64,000 bases of DNA, taken from positions 124,001 through 188,000 of the forward strand of contig NZ_JACXBP010000009.1 in assembly GCF_014773485.1 (NCBI RefSeq), written 5' to 3'. The DNA comes from Erwinia aphidicola. GTDB lineage: Bacteria > Pseudomonadota > Gammaproteobacteria > Enterobacterales > Enterobacteriaceae. Made by a program: the position numbers and the translations under genes. The notes beneath the pieces are model-generated. The model was not told the DNA's origin. It searched no databases and was given only the letters and a program-made list of their open reading frames with translations. Positions 8,446-16,777 of this stretch are shown here, piece by piece (within the stretch, counting starts at the first letter, position 1; every line of letters begins with the position of its first letter).

Positions 8446-10278
8446 ATGCTGTATCGCCGTTTTGAAAGGATGATCGACATCTTCACGGATGCCCCGGCCG
8501 ACACGCCGCCGGATAGTCTGTGGGCGTTCTATCGCTTTTATCTGCGCCAGGTGTGGCAGAGTTTTGCGCTGCTGCTGGTGATTGGCCTGGTGGCGTCACT
8601 GATTGAAGTGGCGCTGTTCCGCTACCTCAGCCGTATTATCGACCTGGTCAATGCCGGACCGGCAGCCACCTTCTTCAGCGACCACGGCGGCGAGCTGCTG
8701 TGGATGGTGGTGGTGGCCCTCATCTTCCGCCCGCTGTTTATCGGCCTGCACGACCTGCTGGTACACCAGACCATCAACCCCGGCATGACCAGTATGATCC
8801 GCTGGCAACATCATAACTACGTGCTGCGTCAGAGCCTCAACTTCTTCCAGAGTGACTTCGCCGGGCGCATCGCCCAGCGCATTATGCAGACCGGTAACGC
8901 GCTGCGCGATTCGGCAGTGCAGGCGGTGGATGCTCTGTGGCACGTGGTGATCTACGCCGTCACCACGCTGGTGCTGTTTGCCGAAGCCGACTGGCGGCTG
9001 ACGATTCCGCTAATTATCTGGATTATCGGCTACGTTCTGTGTCTGCGCTATTTTGTGCCGCGCGTTAAAGCGCGCTCGGTGGCGTCGAGTGATTCGCGCT
9101 CGCGCCTGATGGGCTGCATCGTCGACGGCTACACCAATATCACCACGCTAAAGCTGTTCGCCCACAGCGACCTGGAGCGCCAGCACGCGCGCGAGGCGAT
9201 TGACGACCAGACGATGAAAACCCGCAGCCAGGGACGCATGGTGACCAATATGGACGTGGTGATCACCACGCTGAACGGCCTGCTGATCGTCAGTACCACC
9301 GGGCTGGCGCTGTGGCTGTGGACGCAGTCGCTGCTTAGCGTCGGGGCGATTGCGCTGGCGACCGGGCTGGTGATCCGCATCGTCAATATGTCCGGCTGGA
9401 TTATGTGGGTGGTGAACGGCATCTTCGAGAATATCGGTATGGTGCAGGACGGGCTGTCGACCATCGCGCAGCCGGTCAAGGTGCGCGATAAAGCCAACGC
9501 CGCAGCGCTCAAGGTCAATCAGGGCGAGATCCACTTTGACGCTATCCGCTTTAACTACGGCGGCGAGCGCCGGGTGATTGATGATCTGCAGCTGACCATT
9601 CGCCCCGGTGAGAAAATCGGTCTGATTGGCCCATCCGGCGCCGGGAAGTCGACGCTGGTCAACCTGCTGCTGCGCCTGTATGACCTCAACGGCGGGCGCA
9701 TCGTGATTGACGGCCAGAATATTGCCGACGTCAGCCAGGAGAGCCTGCGCGCGCAGATCGGCATGATCACCCAGGATACCTCGCTGCTGCACCGCTCCAT
9801 TCGCGACAACCTGCTGTATGGCCGCCCAAATGCGACCCAGCAGGAGCTGATGCAGGCGATCCATCAGGCGAAAGCCGACGAATTTATTCCGCTGCTGTCG
9901 GATTCGCTGGGGCGCACCGGGCTGGACGCGCACGTTGGCGAGCGCGGCGTGAAGCTCTCCGGCGGCCAGCGCCAGCGTATCGCCATCGCACGCGTGCTGC
10001 TGAAGGATGCACCGATCCTGATTATGGATGAGGCTACCTCGGCGCTGGATTCCGAAGTGGAAGCGGCGATTCAGGAGAGCCTGGAAACGCTGATGGGCGG
10101 TAAAACGGTGATCGCCATTGCCCACCGCCTGTCGACCATTGCCCGTATGGACAGGCTGGTGGTGCTGGAGCAGGGACGGATTGTTGAGATCGGCAGCCAC
10201 AGCGAGCTGCTGGCGAAAGGTGGCCTGTATGCGCGCCTGTGGCGGCACCAGACCGGCGGATTTGTCGGCGAGGAGTAA
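8446..10278 (+). CDS. ABC exporter, fused permease and ATPase
   Basis: A 610-residue half-transporter with an N-terminal six-helix membrane domain (about residues 25-330) and a C-terminal nucleotide-binding domain. Walker A is GPSGAGKST near 395, the signature LSGGQRQRIAIARVLL near 505 and Walker B ILIMDEATSALDSE near 527. It belongs to the MsbA/YddA-like multidrug and lipid exporter superfamily and probably works as a homodimer in the inner membrane. A second in-frame ATG in the opening (MLYRRFERM) could also be used. It stands alone between repeat arrays, so its substrate cannot be inferred from neighbours. Confidence 0.9.
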   Translation: MLYRRFERMIDIFTDAPADTPPDSLWAFYRFYLRQVWQSFALLLVIGLVASLIEVALFRYLSRIIDLVNAGPAATFFSDHGGELLWMVVVALIFRPLFIGLHDLLVHQTINPGMTSMIRWQHHNYVLRQSLNFFQSDFAGRIAQRIMQTGNALRDSAVQAVDALWHVVIYAVTTLVLFAEADWRLTIPLIIWIIGYVLCLRYFVPRVKARSVASSDSRSRLMGCIVDGYTNITTLKLFAHSDLERQHAREAIDDQTMKTRSQGRMVTNMDVVITTLNGLLIVSTTGLALWLWTQSLLSVGAIALATGLVIRIVNMSGWIMWVVNGIFENIGMVQDGLSTIAQPVKVRDKANAAALKVNQGEIHFDAIRFNYGGERRVIDDLQLTIRPGEKIGLIGPSGAGKSTLVNLLLRLYDLNGGRIVIDGQNIADVSQESLRAQIGMITQDTSLLHRSIRDNLLYGRPNATQQELMQAIHQAKADEFIPLLSDSLGRTGLDAHVGERGVKLSGGQRQRIAIARVLLKDAPILIMDEATSALDSEVEAAIQESLETLMGGKTVIAIAHRLSTIARMDRLVVLEQGRIVEIGSHSELLAKGGLYARLWRHQTGGFVGEE

Positions 10279-10283
10279 GGAGC

Positions 10284-10345
10284 AACCTTTTTACGGTCGA
10301 CCCGCACATCAGCCCGTAGGGGCGAGGCATGCCTCGCCCCTGGCC
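10284..10345. repeat. Dispersed repeat with perfect 22-bp palindrome
   Basis: Bases 10319-10340 form a perfect GCATGC-centred palindrome (GGGGCGAGG and its complement CCTCGCCCC). It is preceded by a second unit whose loop is TTTTTACGG. It lies between convergent genes, a position suited to a bidirectional terminator. Confidence 0.75.
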
Positions 10346-10346
10346 A

Positions 10347-12155
10347 TCAGCCTTTGTAAGGTTTCAGTTCCAGCCCGTAAGCCACGCCGTTGACGTAGAC
10401 CTTCAGATGCTTAGTTGATGCATTAAACTGGTCATTATTCAGCACCTTGCCGCGCATCAGCAGCTCATTGTCGTTATTAAAGCCGTAGCCCACTGCCGGG
10501 CGGCCCTGCCAGTGCTGGTGGAAAGCGCTATCCGGTGCGGCATCCAGCACCGCAATCTCTGCGGCGGTGGCGGCACGGTAAGCTTTATCAAACATAAAGT
10601 GCACCCCGGCGCTGAAGCGGTCGAGGGAGTTGGTCTCCAGCAGCGCGCTACAGAAGCCGGTATACACCGCAATCTTGACGTACAGCCTGGTTTTTTGACC
10701 CGAACTGCCCGGCTGCAGCAGCACGCGCGTGACCGGGCAGGAGCCCTGACCCGACCAGGTGGCGATATAGCTCTGGTCGCCGGTTTTTTGCAGGAAAATA
10801 TCGGCGGCCCCTTCGGCAGTGCGCTCCGTGGCGTCAATCTGGGTGGTCGGCATACTGCTGTAAAACGCCGTACCGACAATACGAATGCGCGCCTGAGTGG
10901 TGTTATGGGAGAAGAACAGCTCCCCAACGTAAAACCACTTCTCCTTGTCGCTGCGGTTATCCATGCGCTCGTTGCCCGGCGTGGTGAGATAATCGTAATT
11001 CAGCGAGCCGGTGATTTTAATCCCGTGGCTTTCAATGTCGACATGCCCCTGCTCATAAACGGACATCTCCGGCCACTCTTCAATACCGGTGGCATCGTCA
11101 AAATCGAAGCCCTTACCGGCCTGCACGTTAAACTGCTGATTGACGATGCGCGCACGGTAACAGCGCATCGGGTTCGGGCAGGTCTCCAGGTTGAAAGCTT
11201 CGATGGTCCACTGGCCGTAGGAGATATTACCGGGATATTCGGTGTGCTCGATCCAGCCATTGTAGATTGCCGACTGCCCGGCACGCTGCAGATCGATGGC
11301 GGGATTCGGGCCGGTACTGCGCTGAATATTGAAGTTGCACAGCTCAATGGCGGTGATATGGTCCCATTTGCCCTGTACCTGACCGGACCAGTGGCCGTAA
11401 ACCACGGTGCCGGTACAGTCGCGGGCGTACCACTGGTCAATTTTACAGTCGAGGGTGTCAACCAGATCGAGCGAGCGGCCGCCCATGTTGTAAAACATCA
11501 CGCTGGTGACGCGCACAAACTGGCCGCCGGGAATAATGTTTTTAAAGAAGCCTTTGGTGTTGCGTGCGCCGTCTTTACTTTCGCCATCGATAATCAGGCT
11601 GGAGACTTCCATATAGCGCGCTTTGACGGTGAACATCACGTCATTCTTTTTATCTGACACTAACTCTGTTGAGGGGTAGTAACCAAAGTTAACGTGCTCC
11701 CCTGCCACGCGGAATTTTGGAACTTCTGCGGCGGAAATATCAAATTTTGACAGCATAAACTTGCCGGCGGGGAATTTAATGCCGAGGGTAGGGTTAACGC
11801 GCTTTGACCAGTTCCACATCCACTCTACCGCCTGTTTACAGTCGGTTTTACCGTCGGCCAGCGCACCAAAATGGACCACGGTCACTTCGTTATAGTCGGT
11901 GAGCACGCGCTTCCATCTTTTTCCACCCGGGGTCTGAATAACGACACCGTGGTCGTGCGGGGTGGTGGTATCCAACATATCGTAAACAAACAGCCCGCCG
12001 CCCATTTTATAGTCCTTTTTATACTCCAGCACCATTGCCATCTGGCCCATATCGGTGGGCTCAGTGGTACGCAGATCTTCCAGAGTTTTACAGGTGATGA
12101 TGGAGGTAGGGATGGTGCCATTGGTATTGTTAGAGCTGGTGGTATTCTCAGACAT
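10347..12155 (-). CDS. Beta-helix exopolysaccharide glycosidase-like protein (AmsF/WceF type), copy 1
   Basis: A 602-residue protein with no signal peptide or membrane segment. The N-terminal part (about 20-100) has DLRTTEPTDMGQMAMVLEY, GGGLFVYD and GKRWKR, then FGALADGKTDC. This FGA-x-DG-x-TD pattern opens right-handed beta-helix proteins of the pectate-lyase-3/tailspike superfamily. The long middle fits a beta-helix and the end is VNGVAYGLELKPYKG. Overall it resembles EPS-processing glycosidases such as Erwinia AmsF and Pantoea WceF, and through them phage tailspikes. It is a paralogue of the neighbouring gene. The EPS role is inferred from family and from the RcsAB-like box upstream; catalytic acids were not identified. 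Confidence 0.65.
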   Translation of the reverse strand: MSENTTSSNNTNGTIPTSIITCKTLEDLRTTEPTDMGQMAMVLEYKKDYKMGGGLFVYDMLDTTTPHDHGVVIQTPGGKRWKRVLTDYNEVTVVHFGALADGKTDCKQAVEWMWNWSKRVNPTLGIKFPAGKFMLSKFDISAAEVPKFRVAGEHVNFGYYPSTELVSDKKNDVMFTVKARYMEVSSLIIDGESKDGARNTKGFFKNIIPGGQFVRVTSVMFYNMGGRSLDLVDTLDCKIDQWYARDCTGTVVYGHWSGQVQGKWDHITAIELCNFNIQRSTGPNPAIDLQRAGQSAIYNGWIEHTEYPGNISYGQWTIEAFNLETCPNPMRCYRARIVNQQFNVQAGKGFDFDDATGIEEWPEMSVYEQGHVDIESHGIKITGSLNYDYLTTPGNERMDNRSDKEKWFYVGELFFSHNTTQARIRIVGTAFYSSMPTTQIDATERTAEGAADIFLQKTGDQSYIATWSGQGSCPVTRVLLQPGSSGQKTRLYVKIAVYTGFCSALLETNSLDRFSAGVHFMFDKAYRAATAAEIAVLDAAPDSAFHQHWQGRPAVGYGFNNDNELLMRGKVLNNDQFNASTKHLKVYVNGVAYGLELKPYKG

Positions 12156-12331
12156 AAGGCCCCCGGCAAAGTGGAAGGTGTACAGGTAAAATCCACTTAA
12201 GTATATTCATGGAAAATATCGCCGATGCGGCAGGGCCAGGCTAAATGCAGTGGTAAAATCTAGTTATTTGCCTTATGTCTTAAAATGAGACTGTTGTGTT
12301 TCATTATTTTTGATTGCTGCCTAAATATTTA

Positions 12332-12345
12332 CCAGAATAACCTTA
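12332..12345 (-). promoter_or_regulatory. RcsAB-box-like site upstream of glycosidase copy 1
   Basis: On the minus strand the site reads TAAGGTTATTCTGG, matching 11 of 14 positions of the published RcsAB consensus TRVGAAWAWTSYGA. It lies about 177 bases before the start codon. Its flanks (GAATCGTAC on one side, GTAA on the other) are shared with the site before copy 2. RcsAB activates exopolysaccharide genes in Erwinia and Pantoea. Confidence 0.55.
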
Positions 12346-12399
12346 GTACGATTCTGCTCATGGCAGGAACTGCCGGGAAGAGGGAAGCAGGGGATAAAC

Positions 12400-12455
12400 G
12401 GGGCGGGCATGCCCCACCCCTTCGATGAATCAGGCGGGCCATGCCTCGCCCGCAC
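12400..12455. repeat. Dispersed repeat, two imperfect palindromes
   Basis: GGGGCGGGCATGCCCCACCCC is followed by a second unit built on GGCGGGCCATGCCTCGCCCG. Both are diverged members of the GCATGC-centred subtype and lie just 3' of glycosidase copy 2 on the minus strand. Confidence 0.65.
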
Positions 12456-14378
12456 TTATACTAACGGTTTCAGCTCAAGGCCGTAAGCCACGCCGTTGAC
12501 GTAGACCTTCAGCACCTTATTAGCCGTACCCGTCTGGGTGCTCGCCAGCGTCTTGCCCTGCAGCAGCAGCTCGTTGTCATGATTAAAACCAAAGCCCACG
12601 CTGTTATTACCCACCCAGTGCTGGTGATAGACATTGGTGTCGGTCAGCGCCGCTTCCAGCGTGGCGCTCTCCTCCGGGGTGGCGGCGCGGTAGCTTTTGT
12701 TAAACATAAAGTGCACGCCACCGGTATAGCGGTCGTTGGCGTTGGTATCCAGCAGAGCGACCACGTTAGAGAGCTTGGCCAGCTTCACATACAGCTTCGT
12801 GTGCGAGCTGCTGCTGCCCGCCTGCAACATCACCCGCTTCACCGGGCTGGCTCCCTGGCCGGACCAGCTGGAGATAAACCCGCGCGTGACCTTTTGGATA
12901 AAGATATCCGCAGCGCCCTCGGCGGTGTTTTCACTGAAGCCAAGCTGCGGGACATCTTGCTTGGTAAAGGTGGCAGAGCCGATGACGCGCAGATGCGCCT
13001 GGAAGGAGTTTTGCGTCAGCAGCAGCTCGCCGACATAAAACCATTTTTCATCGTTGCCGCTGTTAAACATCCGGTCGGGCGAGGTCAGATACTGATAATT
13101 CAGCGAGCCGTTAATTCTGACGCCGTGGTTTTCAATACGCACATCACCCTGCTCATAGAGCGATATTGCCTCCCAACGCTCTCCGCTCTGGGAAAAATCC
13201 ATAGCGGTGAAGGCCTTGCCCTCGGCATCCTTATTGTTTTGTTCATTGTGCTGCAGGTTGATAATGCGACTGTAATGGCACTTCAGCGGCGCTTTACAGG
13301 TTTCAATGTTCAGCCCGTTAATCGTCCAGTGGCCGTTGGCAATGGTGCCCGGATCGTCCGAGTGCTCAATCCAGCCATTCCAGATAAATGACTGCCCGGA
13401 GCGCTGCAGGTCGATCGCCGGTTTTTCTTTACTGCGCTGAATATTGAAGTTGGTCAGCTCAATGGCAGTGATGTGATCCCATTTCCCCTGGGGATTATCA
13501 GACCAGGTGGCGTGGATCACCGAGTCATAGCAGTCGCGGGCGTACCACTGGTCGATCTTACAGTCGAGCGTGTCGAGCATGCTGATGGATTTGCCGCCCA
13601 TGTTATAGAACATCACGCAGGAGACGCGGACGAACTGGCCGGCTTCGACGATATTCTGATAGAACCCCTTAGTATTTTTAGCTTTGTTATTTTCGCCGTC
13701 GATAATCAGGCTGGAGATCTCGGTATAGCGCGCTTTAACCTTAAACATCACCTCGCCATCTTTTCTATCGGAGAGCAGGGTGGTGGCAGGCAGATAGCCA
13801 AAGGTCACGGTCTGGCCCGATACGCGGAATTTAGGCGTTTCCGGGGTGGCGTCGGAAATATCAAATTTTGACATCATAAATTTCCCGGCAGGGAATTTAA
13901 TGCCGATTTCCGGGTTATATTTTTTTGACCAGGCCCACATATATTTTACAGCATCGATACAGTCAGTTTTACCGTCCGCCAGCGCGCCAAAATCCACCAC
14001 GGTCAGGGCGTTGTGATCGGTCAGTGCACGCTTCCAGCGCGCCCCTTTAGCCGTGACGAAATTCACGCCGTTATCATCGGGCGTGGTGGTATCGCTGATA
14101 TCATAAACAAACACCCCGCCGCCCATTTTATGATTTTCGCTGTACTCCAGCACCACCGCGAGCTCACCAACGGCGGTAGGTTCGGTCTGGCGCAGGTCGG
14201 CCACGGTGCGGCAGGTGGTGACGGCACTATTGCCGCCGGTGGCTGAAGTGAGTTCCATCACCACTTTGCCAAACTCTATTGCTTTGCCGCTGGTGTCATA
14301 AACCTTCAGACTGTTTCCGCTGGTGGCAGCAGTGACGGCTTCATTACTGGCAGGACTGGCAGGTTTTTTAGCTGGCAT
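12456..14378 (-). CDS. Beta-helix exopolysaccharide glycosidase-like protein (AmsF/WceF type), copy 2
   Basis: A 640-residue paralogue of the downstream gene, clearly similar over nearly its whole length (shared IDQWYARDC, FVRVxxVMFYNMGG, IKFPAGKFM, VNGVAYGLELKP). I place the start at the ATG at 14378 (MPAKKPASPAS), preceded by GGGAA; an in-frame TTG at 14414 has no ribosome site. An extra N-terminal segment of about 40 residues, rich in Ala, Ser and Thr, precedes the homologous part. No signal peptide is visible, unusual for an enzyme meant to act on extracellular polymer and suggesting cytoplasmic or periplasmic-assembly action or unconventional export. Function is inferred as for copy 1. 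Confidence 0.65.
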   Translation of the reverse strand: MPAKKPASPASNEAVTAATSGNSLKVYDTSGKAIEFGKVVMELTSATGGNSAVTTCRTVADLRQTEPTAVGELAVVLEYSENHKMGGGVFVYDISDTTTPDDNGVNFVTAKGARWKRALTDHNALTVVDFGALADGKTDCIDAVKYMWAWSKKYNPEIGIKFPAGKFMMSKFDISDATPETPKFRVSGQTVTFGYLPATTLLSDRKDGEVMFKVKARYTEISSLIIDGENNKAKNTKGFYQNIVEAGQFVRVSCVMFYNMGGKSISMLDTLDCKIDQWYARDCYDSVIHATWSDNPQGKWDHITAIELTNFNIQRSKEKPAIDLQRSGQSFIWNGWIEHSDDPGTIANGHWTINGLNIETCKAPLKCHYSRIINLQHNEQNNKDAEGKAFTAMDFSQSGERWEAISLYEQGDVRIENHGVRINGSLNYQYLTSPDRMFNSGNDEKWFYVGELLLTQNSFQAHLRVIGSATFTKQDVPQLGFSENTAEGAADIFIQKVTRGFISSWSGQGASPVKRVMLQAGSSSSHTKLYVKLAKLSNVVALLDTNANDRYTGGVHFMFNKSYRAATPEESATLEAALTDTNVYHQHWVGNNSVGFGFNHDNELLLQGKTLASTQTGTANKVLKVYVNGVAYGLELKPLV

Positions 14379-14480
14379 CTTATTTCCCAGTGAATATAAC
14401 GTGAATGGATACAATCCACTAAAGTATATTCCGGGAAGTTTTTTGCATCATGGCAGGGCCAGCGTTAATAAAATAAATCA

Positions 14481-14519
14481 GCAGAATAAGACACCAGTCT
14501 GGCGTTATTCTTATTCTGC
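14481..14519. promoter_or_regulatory. 11-bp perfect stem-loop in leader of glycosidase copy 2
   Basis: GCAGAATAAGA at 14481-14491 is exactly complementary to TCTTATTCTGC at 14509-14519, with a 17-base loop that itself contains CCAGTCTGG. It lies between the RcsAB-like site and the gene start and is absent before copy 1. It may be a second operator or a leader hairpin. Confidence 0.5.
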
Positions 14520-14530
14520 AAAAAATATTA

Positions 14531-14544
14531 CCAGATTATCCTTA
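14531..14544 (-). promoter_or_regulatory. RcsAB-box-like site upstream of glycosidase copy 2
   Basis: The minus strand reads TAAGGATAATCTGG, matching 12 of 14 positions of the RcsAB consensus TRVGAAWAWTSYGA. It lies about 153 bases before the ATG at 14378, and its neighbourhood matches that of the site at 12332-12345. Confidence 0.6.
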
Positions 14545-14556
14545 GTACGATTCTAT

Positions 14557-15684
14557 TTACGCCAGGGACTGACGCCACGGCAGCGCTGAACGCGCTTCTA
14601 CCGCCCAGGCGCGCACGCCGTCGCGCTCCTGCTGAAGAAAGTCGGCTACCGCATCGTGCAGGCCGGGGTGGCGCAGCCGATGCCACGACTCGGTCAGGAC
14701 CGGTTCAAACCCGCGGATCAGCTTATGCTCGCCCTGCGCCCCGGCATCAAAGCGCTGCAAACCGTGGGCGATGGCGTACTCCATCCCCTGCCAGAAGCAG
14801 GTTTCAAAGTGCAGGCGGTTGAACTCCTCCAGACAGCCCCAGTAGCGGCCGTATAAGGTATCGCCATCCACCAGGCTGAAGGCCATCGCCACCGGGTCGC
14901 CGTGCTGGCTGGCAATGATGACGCGGATGGCCGCGGGCATGCTTTGCGCCAGCAGGCTGAAGAACAGCCGCGTAAGATAGGGCTGGCGACCGCGGACGAG
15001 GTAGGTGTTGGCGTAGCAGTCGTAGATAAAGTCCCACTGCGCCTCGCTCAGCTGCGCGCCCTCATACCAGGCAAACTCCACGCCCTGGCTGGCGACCAGC
15101 TCGCGCTCTTTGCGCAGCTGTTTGCGCTTGCGTGAGGTCAGCAGATCGAGGAAATCCTGAAAGTCGCGAAAACCGCGGTTGTGCCAGTGGTACTGGCAGC
15201 CCAGGCGCGGCAGCCAGCGTTCATCACCGGCTAAATGCTGATGCACGCGCGCATCGCTAAAGTTGATATGCGCGCTGTACAGCGCCTGCTGTTCAAGAAA
15301 CTGCGGCAGCGCCTGCAGCAGCCGGGCGCCCGCGTGTTCATTCCCCAGCAGGCGCGCGCCGCTGACCGGGCTGAACGGCACCGCCGACAGCCACTTGGGA
15401 TAATAAGGAATACGCGCCCGCTGGCTGGCTTCGGCCCACGCGTGGTCGAAGACGTATTCGCCCATCGAATGGGTTTTGGTATAGCCGGGCATCGCCGCCA
15501 GCACCTTATCCCCCTCGCACCACAGCAGATGCTGCGGCTGCCATCCCGTGGCACGGCTGACTGAGCCGCTCTCCTCCAGCGCCGATAAAAAGGCGTGGCG
15601 CATAAACGGCTGGGCATTCGGGGTCAGGGCATCCCACTGACTGGCCGGGATATCGGCCAGCTGCGTCAGAAGGGTCAGGGACAT
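14557..15684 (-). CDS. FemAB/GNAT-like N-acyltransferase (COG3146/DUF482 family)
   Basis: A 375-residue cytoplasmic protein resembling the 'peptidogalycan biosynthesis' family, a FemAB-like double-GNAT fold. Visible family features are AMPGYTKTHSMGEYVFDHAW (about 65-84), FRDFQDFLDLLTSRKRKQLRKE split over about 170-192, and YGRYWGCLEEFNRLHFETC near 280. The family is widespread in proteobacteria and its acceptor is not firmly known, so no gene symbol is given. It ends beside the leader of the glycosidase genes but has no obvious functional tie to them. Confidence 0.8.
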   Translation of the reverse strand: MSLTLLTQLADIPASQWDALTPNAQPFMRHAFLSALEESGSVSRATGWQPQHLLWCEGDKVLAAMPGYTKTHSMGEYVFDHAWAEASQRARIPYYPKWLSAVPFSPVSGARLLGNEHAGARLLQALPQFLEQQALYSAHINFSDARVHQHLAGDERWLPRLGCQYHWHNRGFRDFQDFLDLLTSRKRKQLRKERELVASQGVEFAWYEGAQLSEAQWDFIYDCYANTYLVRGRQPYLTRLFFSLLAQSMPAAIRVIIASQHGDPVAMAFSLVDGDTLYGRYWGCLEEFNRLHFETCFWQGMEYAIAHGLQRFDAGAQGEHKLIRGFEPVLTESWHRLRHPGLHDAVADFLQQERDGVRAWAVEARSALPWRQSLA

Positions 15685-15780
15685 CGGCGTACTCCGCGTG
15701 CAGAACTCAAACCCCTAAACTGACGCTTTTTCCTGCGCGGATCAATCGCTTCTCTGCTTCTGCTGCATGTAAAGAACCTC

Positions 15781-15800
15781 ATACTCATTCTCATTATCAT
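15781..15800 (+). promoter_or_regulatory. Fur-box-like site
   Basis: The complement reads ATGATAATGAGAATGAGTAT, containing consecutive GATAAT/GAGAAT/GAGTAT hexamers as in the Fur consensus. A -10-like TATTCT follows at 15811-15816, so bound Fur would block transcription of the reductase gene starting at 15872. Confidence 0.65.
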
Positions 15801-15871
15801 TTGGCTTTGCTATTCTTGGGCAACTTATGCGCGCTGTGCCGCGCACGGCTTACCGGTTTAAGGGCGGATTT

Positions 15872-16777
15872 ATGGCGGATGTTCAGGGTTATCGCTTGTT
15901 CAATGTAGTACTGGCACGCAAGCAGGTACTCTCTCCTTCGATGCTGCGCTGTGTGTTCAGCGGTGACGAGGTGCGCCAGATGAAGTTGGACGCGCCGGAC
16001 CAGCGCATCAAGCTGCTGTTCCCGTCGATCAACGGCACGCCTGCCACGCTGACCGATGAGGGCGAGAAGACCTGGTGGGAAAAAGTGCGCGCGATGCCGC
16101 AGGAGACGCGCCCGATTGCCCGTACCTACACCCTTCGTCACCTCAATGCCGGGGCGGGTGAAGTTGAGGTGGAGTTTGTGATGCACGGCACCGAAGGCCC
16201 GGCGTCTGCCTGGGCGCTAAACGCCGAGCCGGGCGCGCCGCTGCAATTGGTGGCGCCCAACCGCGCTTGTCCAACCAGCAGCGGCGGCTATGAGTGGGAC
16301 CCGCATCCGGAGGTGGAGCGCGCGCTGGTGGTGGCGGATGAAACCGCGCTGCCGGCGGCCAGGGCGATCCTTGAACAGCTGGCCGGGTGGCAGAACCCGC
16401 CGCAGCTGCAGCTGTTCCTTGAAATGCCGAAACGCGGCGACTGCGTCGATCTCAGCCACTATCGGTTTGCCGAGGTCCACTGGCTGCCGCGTGAAGAGAG
16501 TGGGGCATCGCACGGCGAAGCGCTGCTGAGCGCGGTAAAGCAGCAGGTTAAGCTGCCGGAAAGTGCGCTGGTGCGCGGCGAACTGCATGAGGAGCAGGAT
16601 GGCGATATCCTCTGGGATCGCGCCGACAGCGGCGACAAGCGCTTCCACGGTTGGGTGGCCGCCGAATCCAGCGCCGTTAAGCAGCTGCGTCGCTATCTGA
16701 TTGGCGAACGCGGCCTGTCACCGGAGTGCATTAGCTTTATGGCTTACTGGAGCCGTGGCCCGATGCGCCACGATTAA
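15872..16777 (+). CDS. Siderophore-interacting protein, NAD(P)H ferric-chelate reductase
   Basis: A 301-residue cytoplasmic flavoprotein of the ViuB/YqjH/SIP family, which reduces ferric siderophores to release iron. The FAD-binding domain carries RPIARTYTLRHL (about 90-101) and the C-terminal SIP domain carries VVADETALPAARAI (about 165-178) and WVAAESSAVKQLRRYL near 270. I chose the ATG at 15872 because GGGCGG precedes it and the protein then has normal length; an ATG at 15827 would add 15 unusual residues. The Fur-like site upstream indicates iron repression, and the FhuE receptor at 60431 could supply substrate, though not in the same operon. Confidence 0.9.
   Translation: MADVQGYRLFNVVLARKQVLSPSMLRCVFSGDEVRQMKLDAPDQRIKLLFPSINGTPATLTDEGEKTWWEKVRAMPQETRPIARTYTLRHLNAGAGEVEVEFVMHGTEGPASAWALNAEPGAPLQLVAPNRACPTSSGGYEWDPHPEVERALVVADETALPAARAILEQLAGWQNPPQLQLFLEMPKRGDCVDLSHYRFAEVHWLPREESGASHGEALLSAVKQQVKLPESALVRGELHEEQDGDILWDRADSGDKRFHGWVAAESSAVKQLRRYLIGERGLSPECISFMAYWSRGPMRHD

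Larger units (their letters stand above)
12156..12455. other. Intergenic region between the two glycosidase paralogues
   Basis: These 300 bases hold the promoter region of copy 1 (RcsAB-like site at 12332-12345; a promoter-proximal stretch containing AATATACTTAAGTGGATT about 40 bases before the start, also present before copy 2) and, at 12400-12455, two GCATGC-type dispersed hairpins just after the stop of copy 2. No ORF is supported. Confidence 0.6.

Noticed and set aside
9148..10248. 366-codon antisense frame opposite the ABC exporter
   Set aside because: The exporter shows all ABC motifs in its own frame; the antisense frame shows none.
12579..13391. Long antisense reading frame across glycosidase copy 2 (also 10512-11657 across copy 1)
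   Set aside because: These mirror the codon bias of the true genes on the other strand, have no ribosome site or recognisable domain, and show His/Arg/Gln-rich shadow composition.
10347..14378. Prophage tail region suggested by tailspike-like proteins
   Set aside because: No other phage structural, lysis or integrase genes and no attachment-site duplication were seen; Rcs-like sites argue for a bacterial EPS role.
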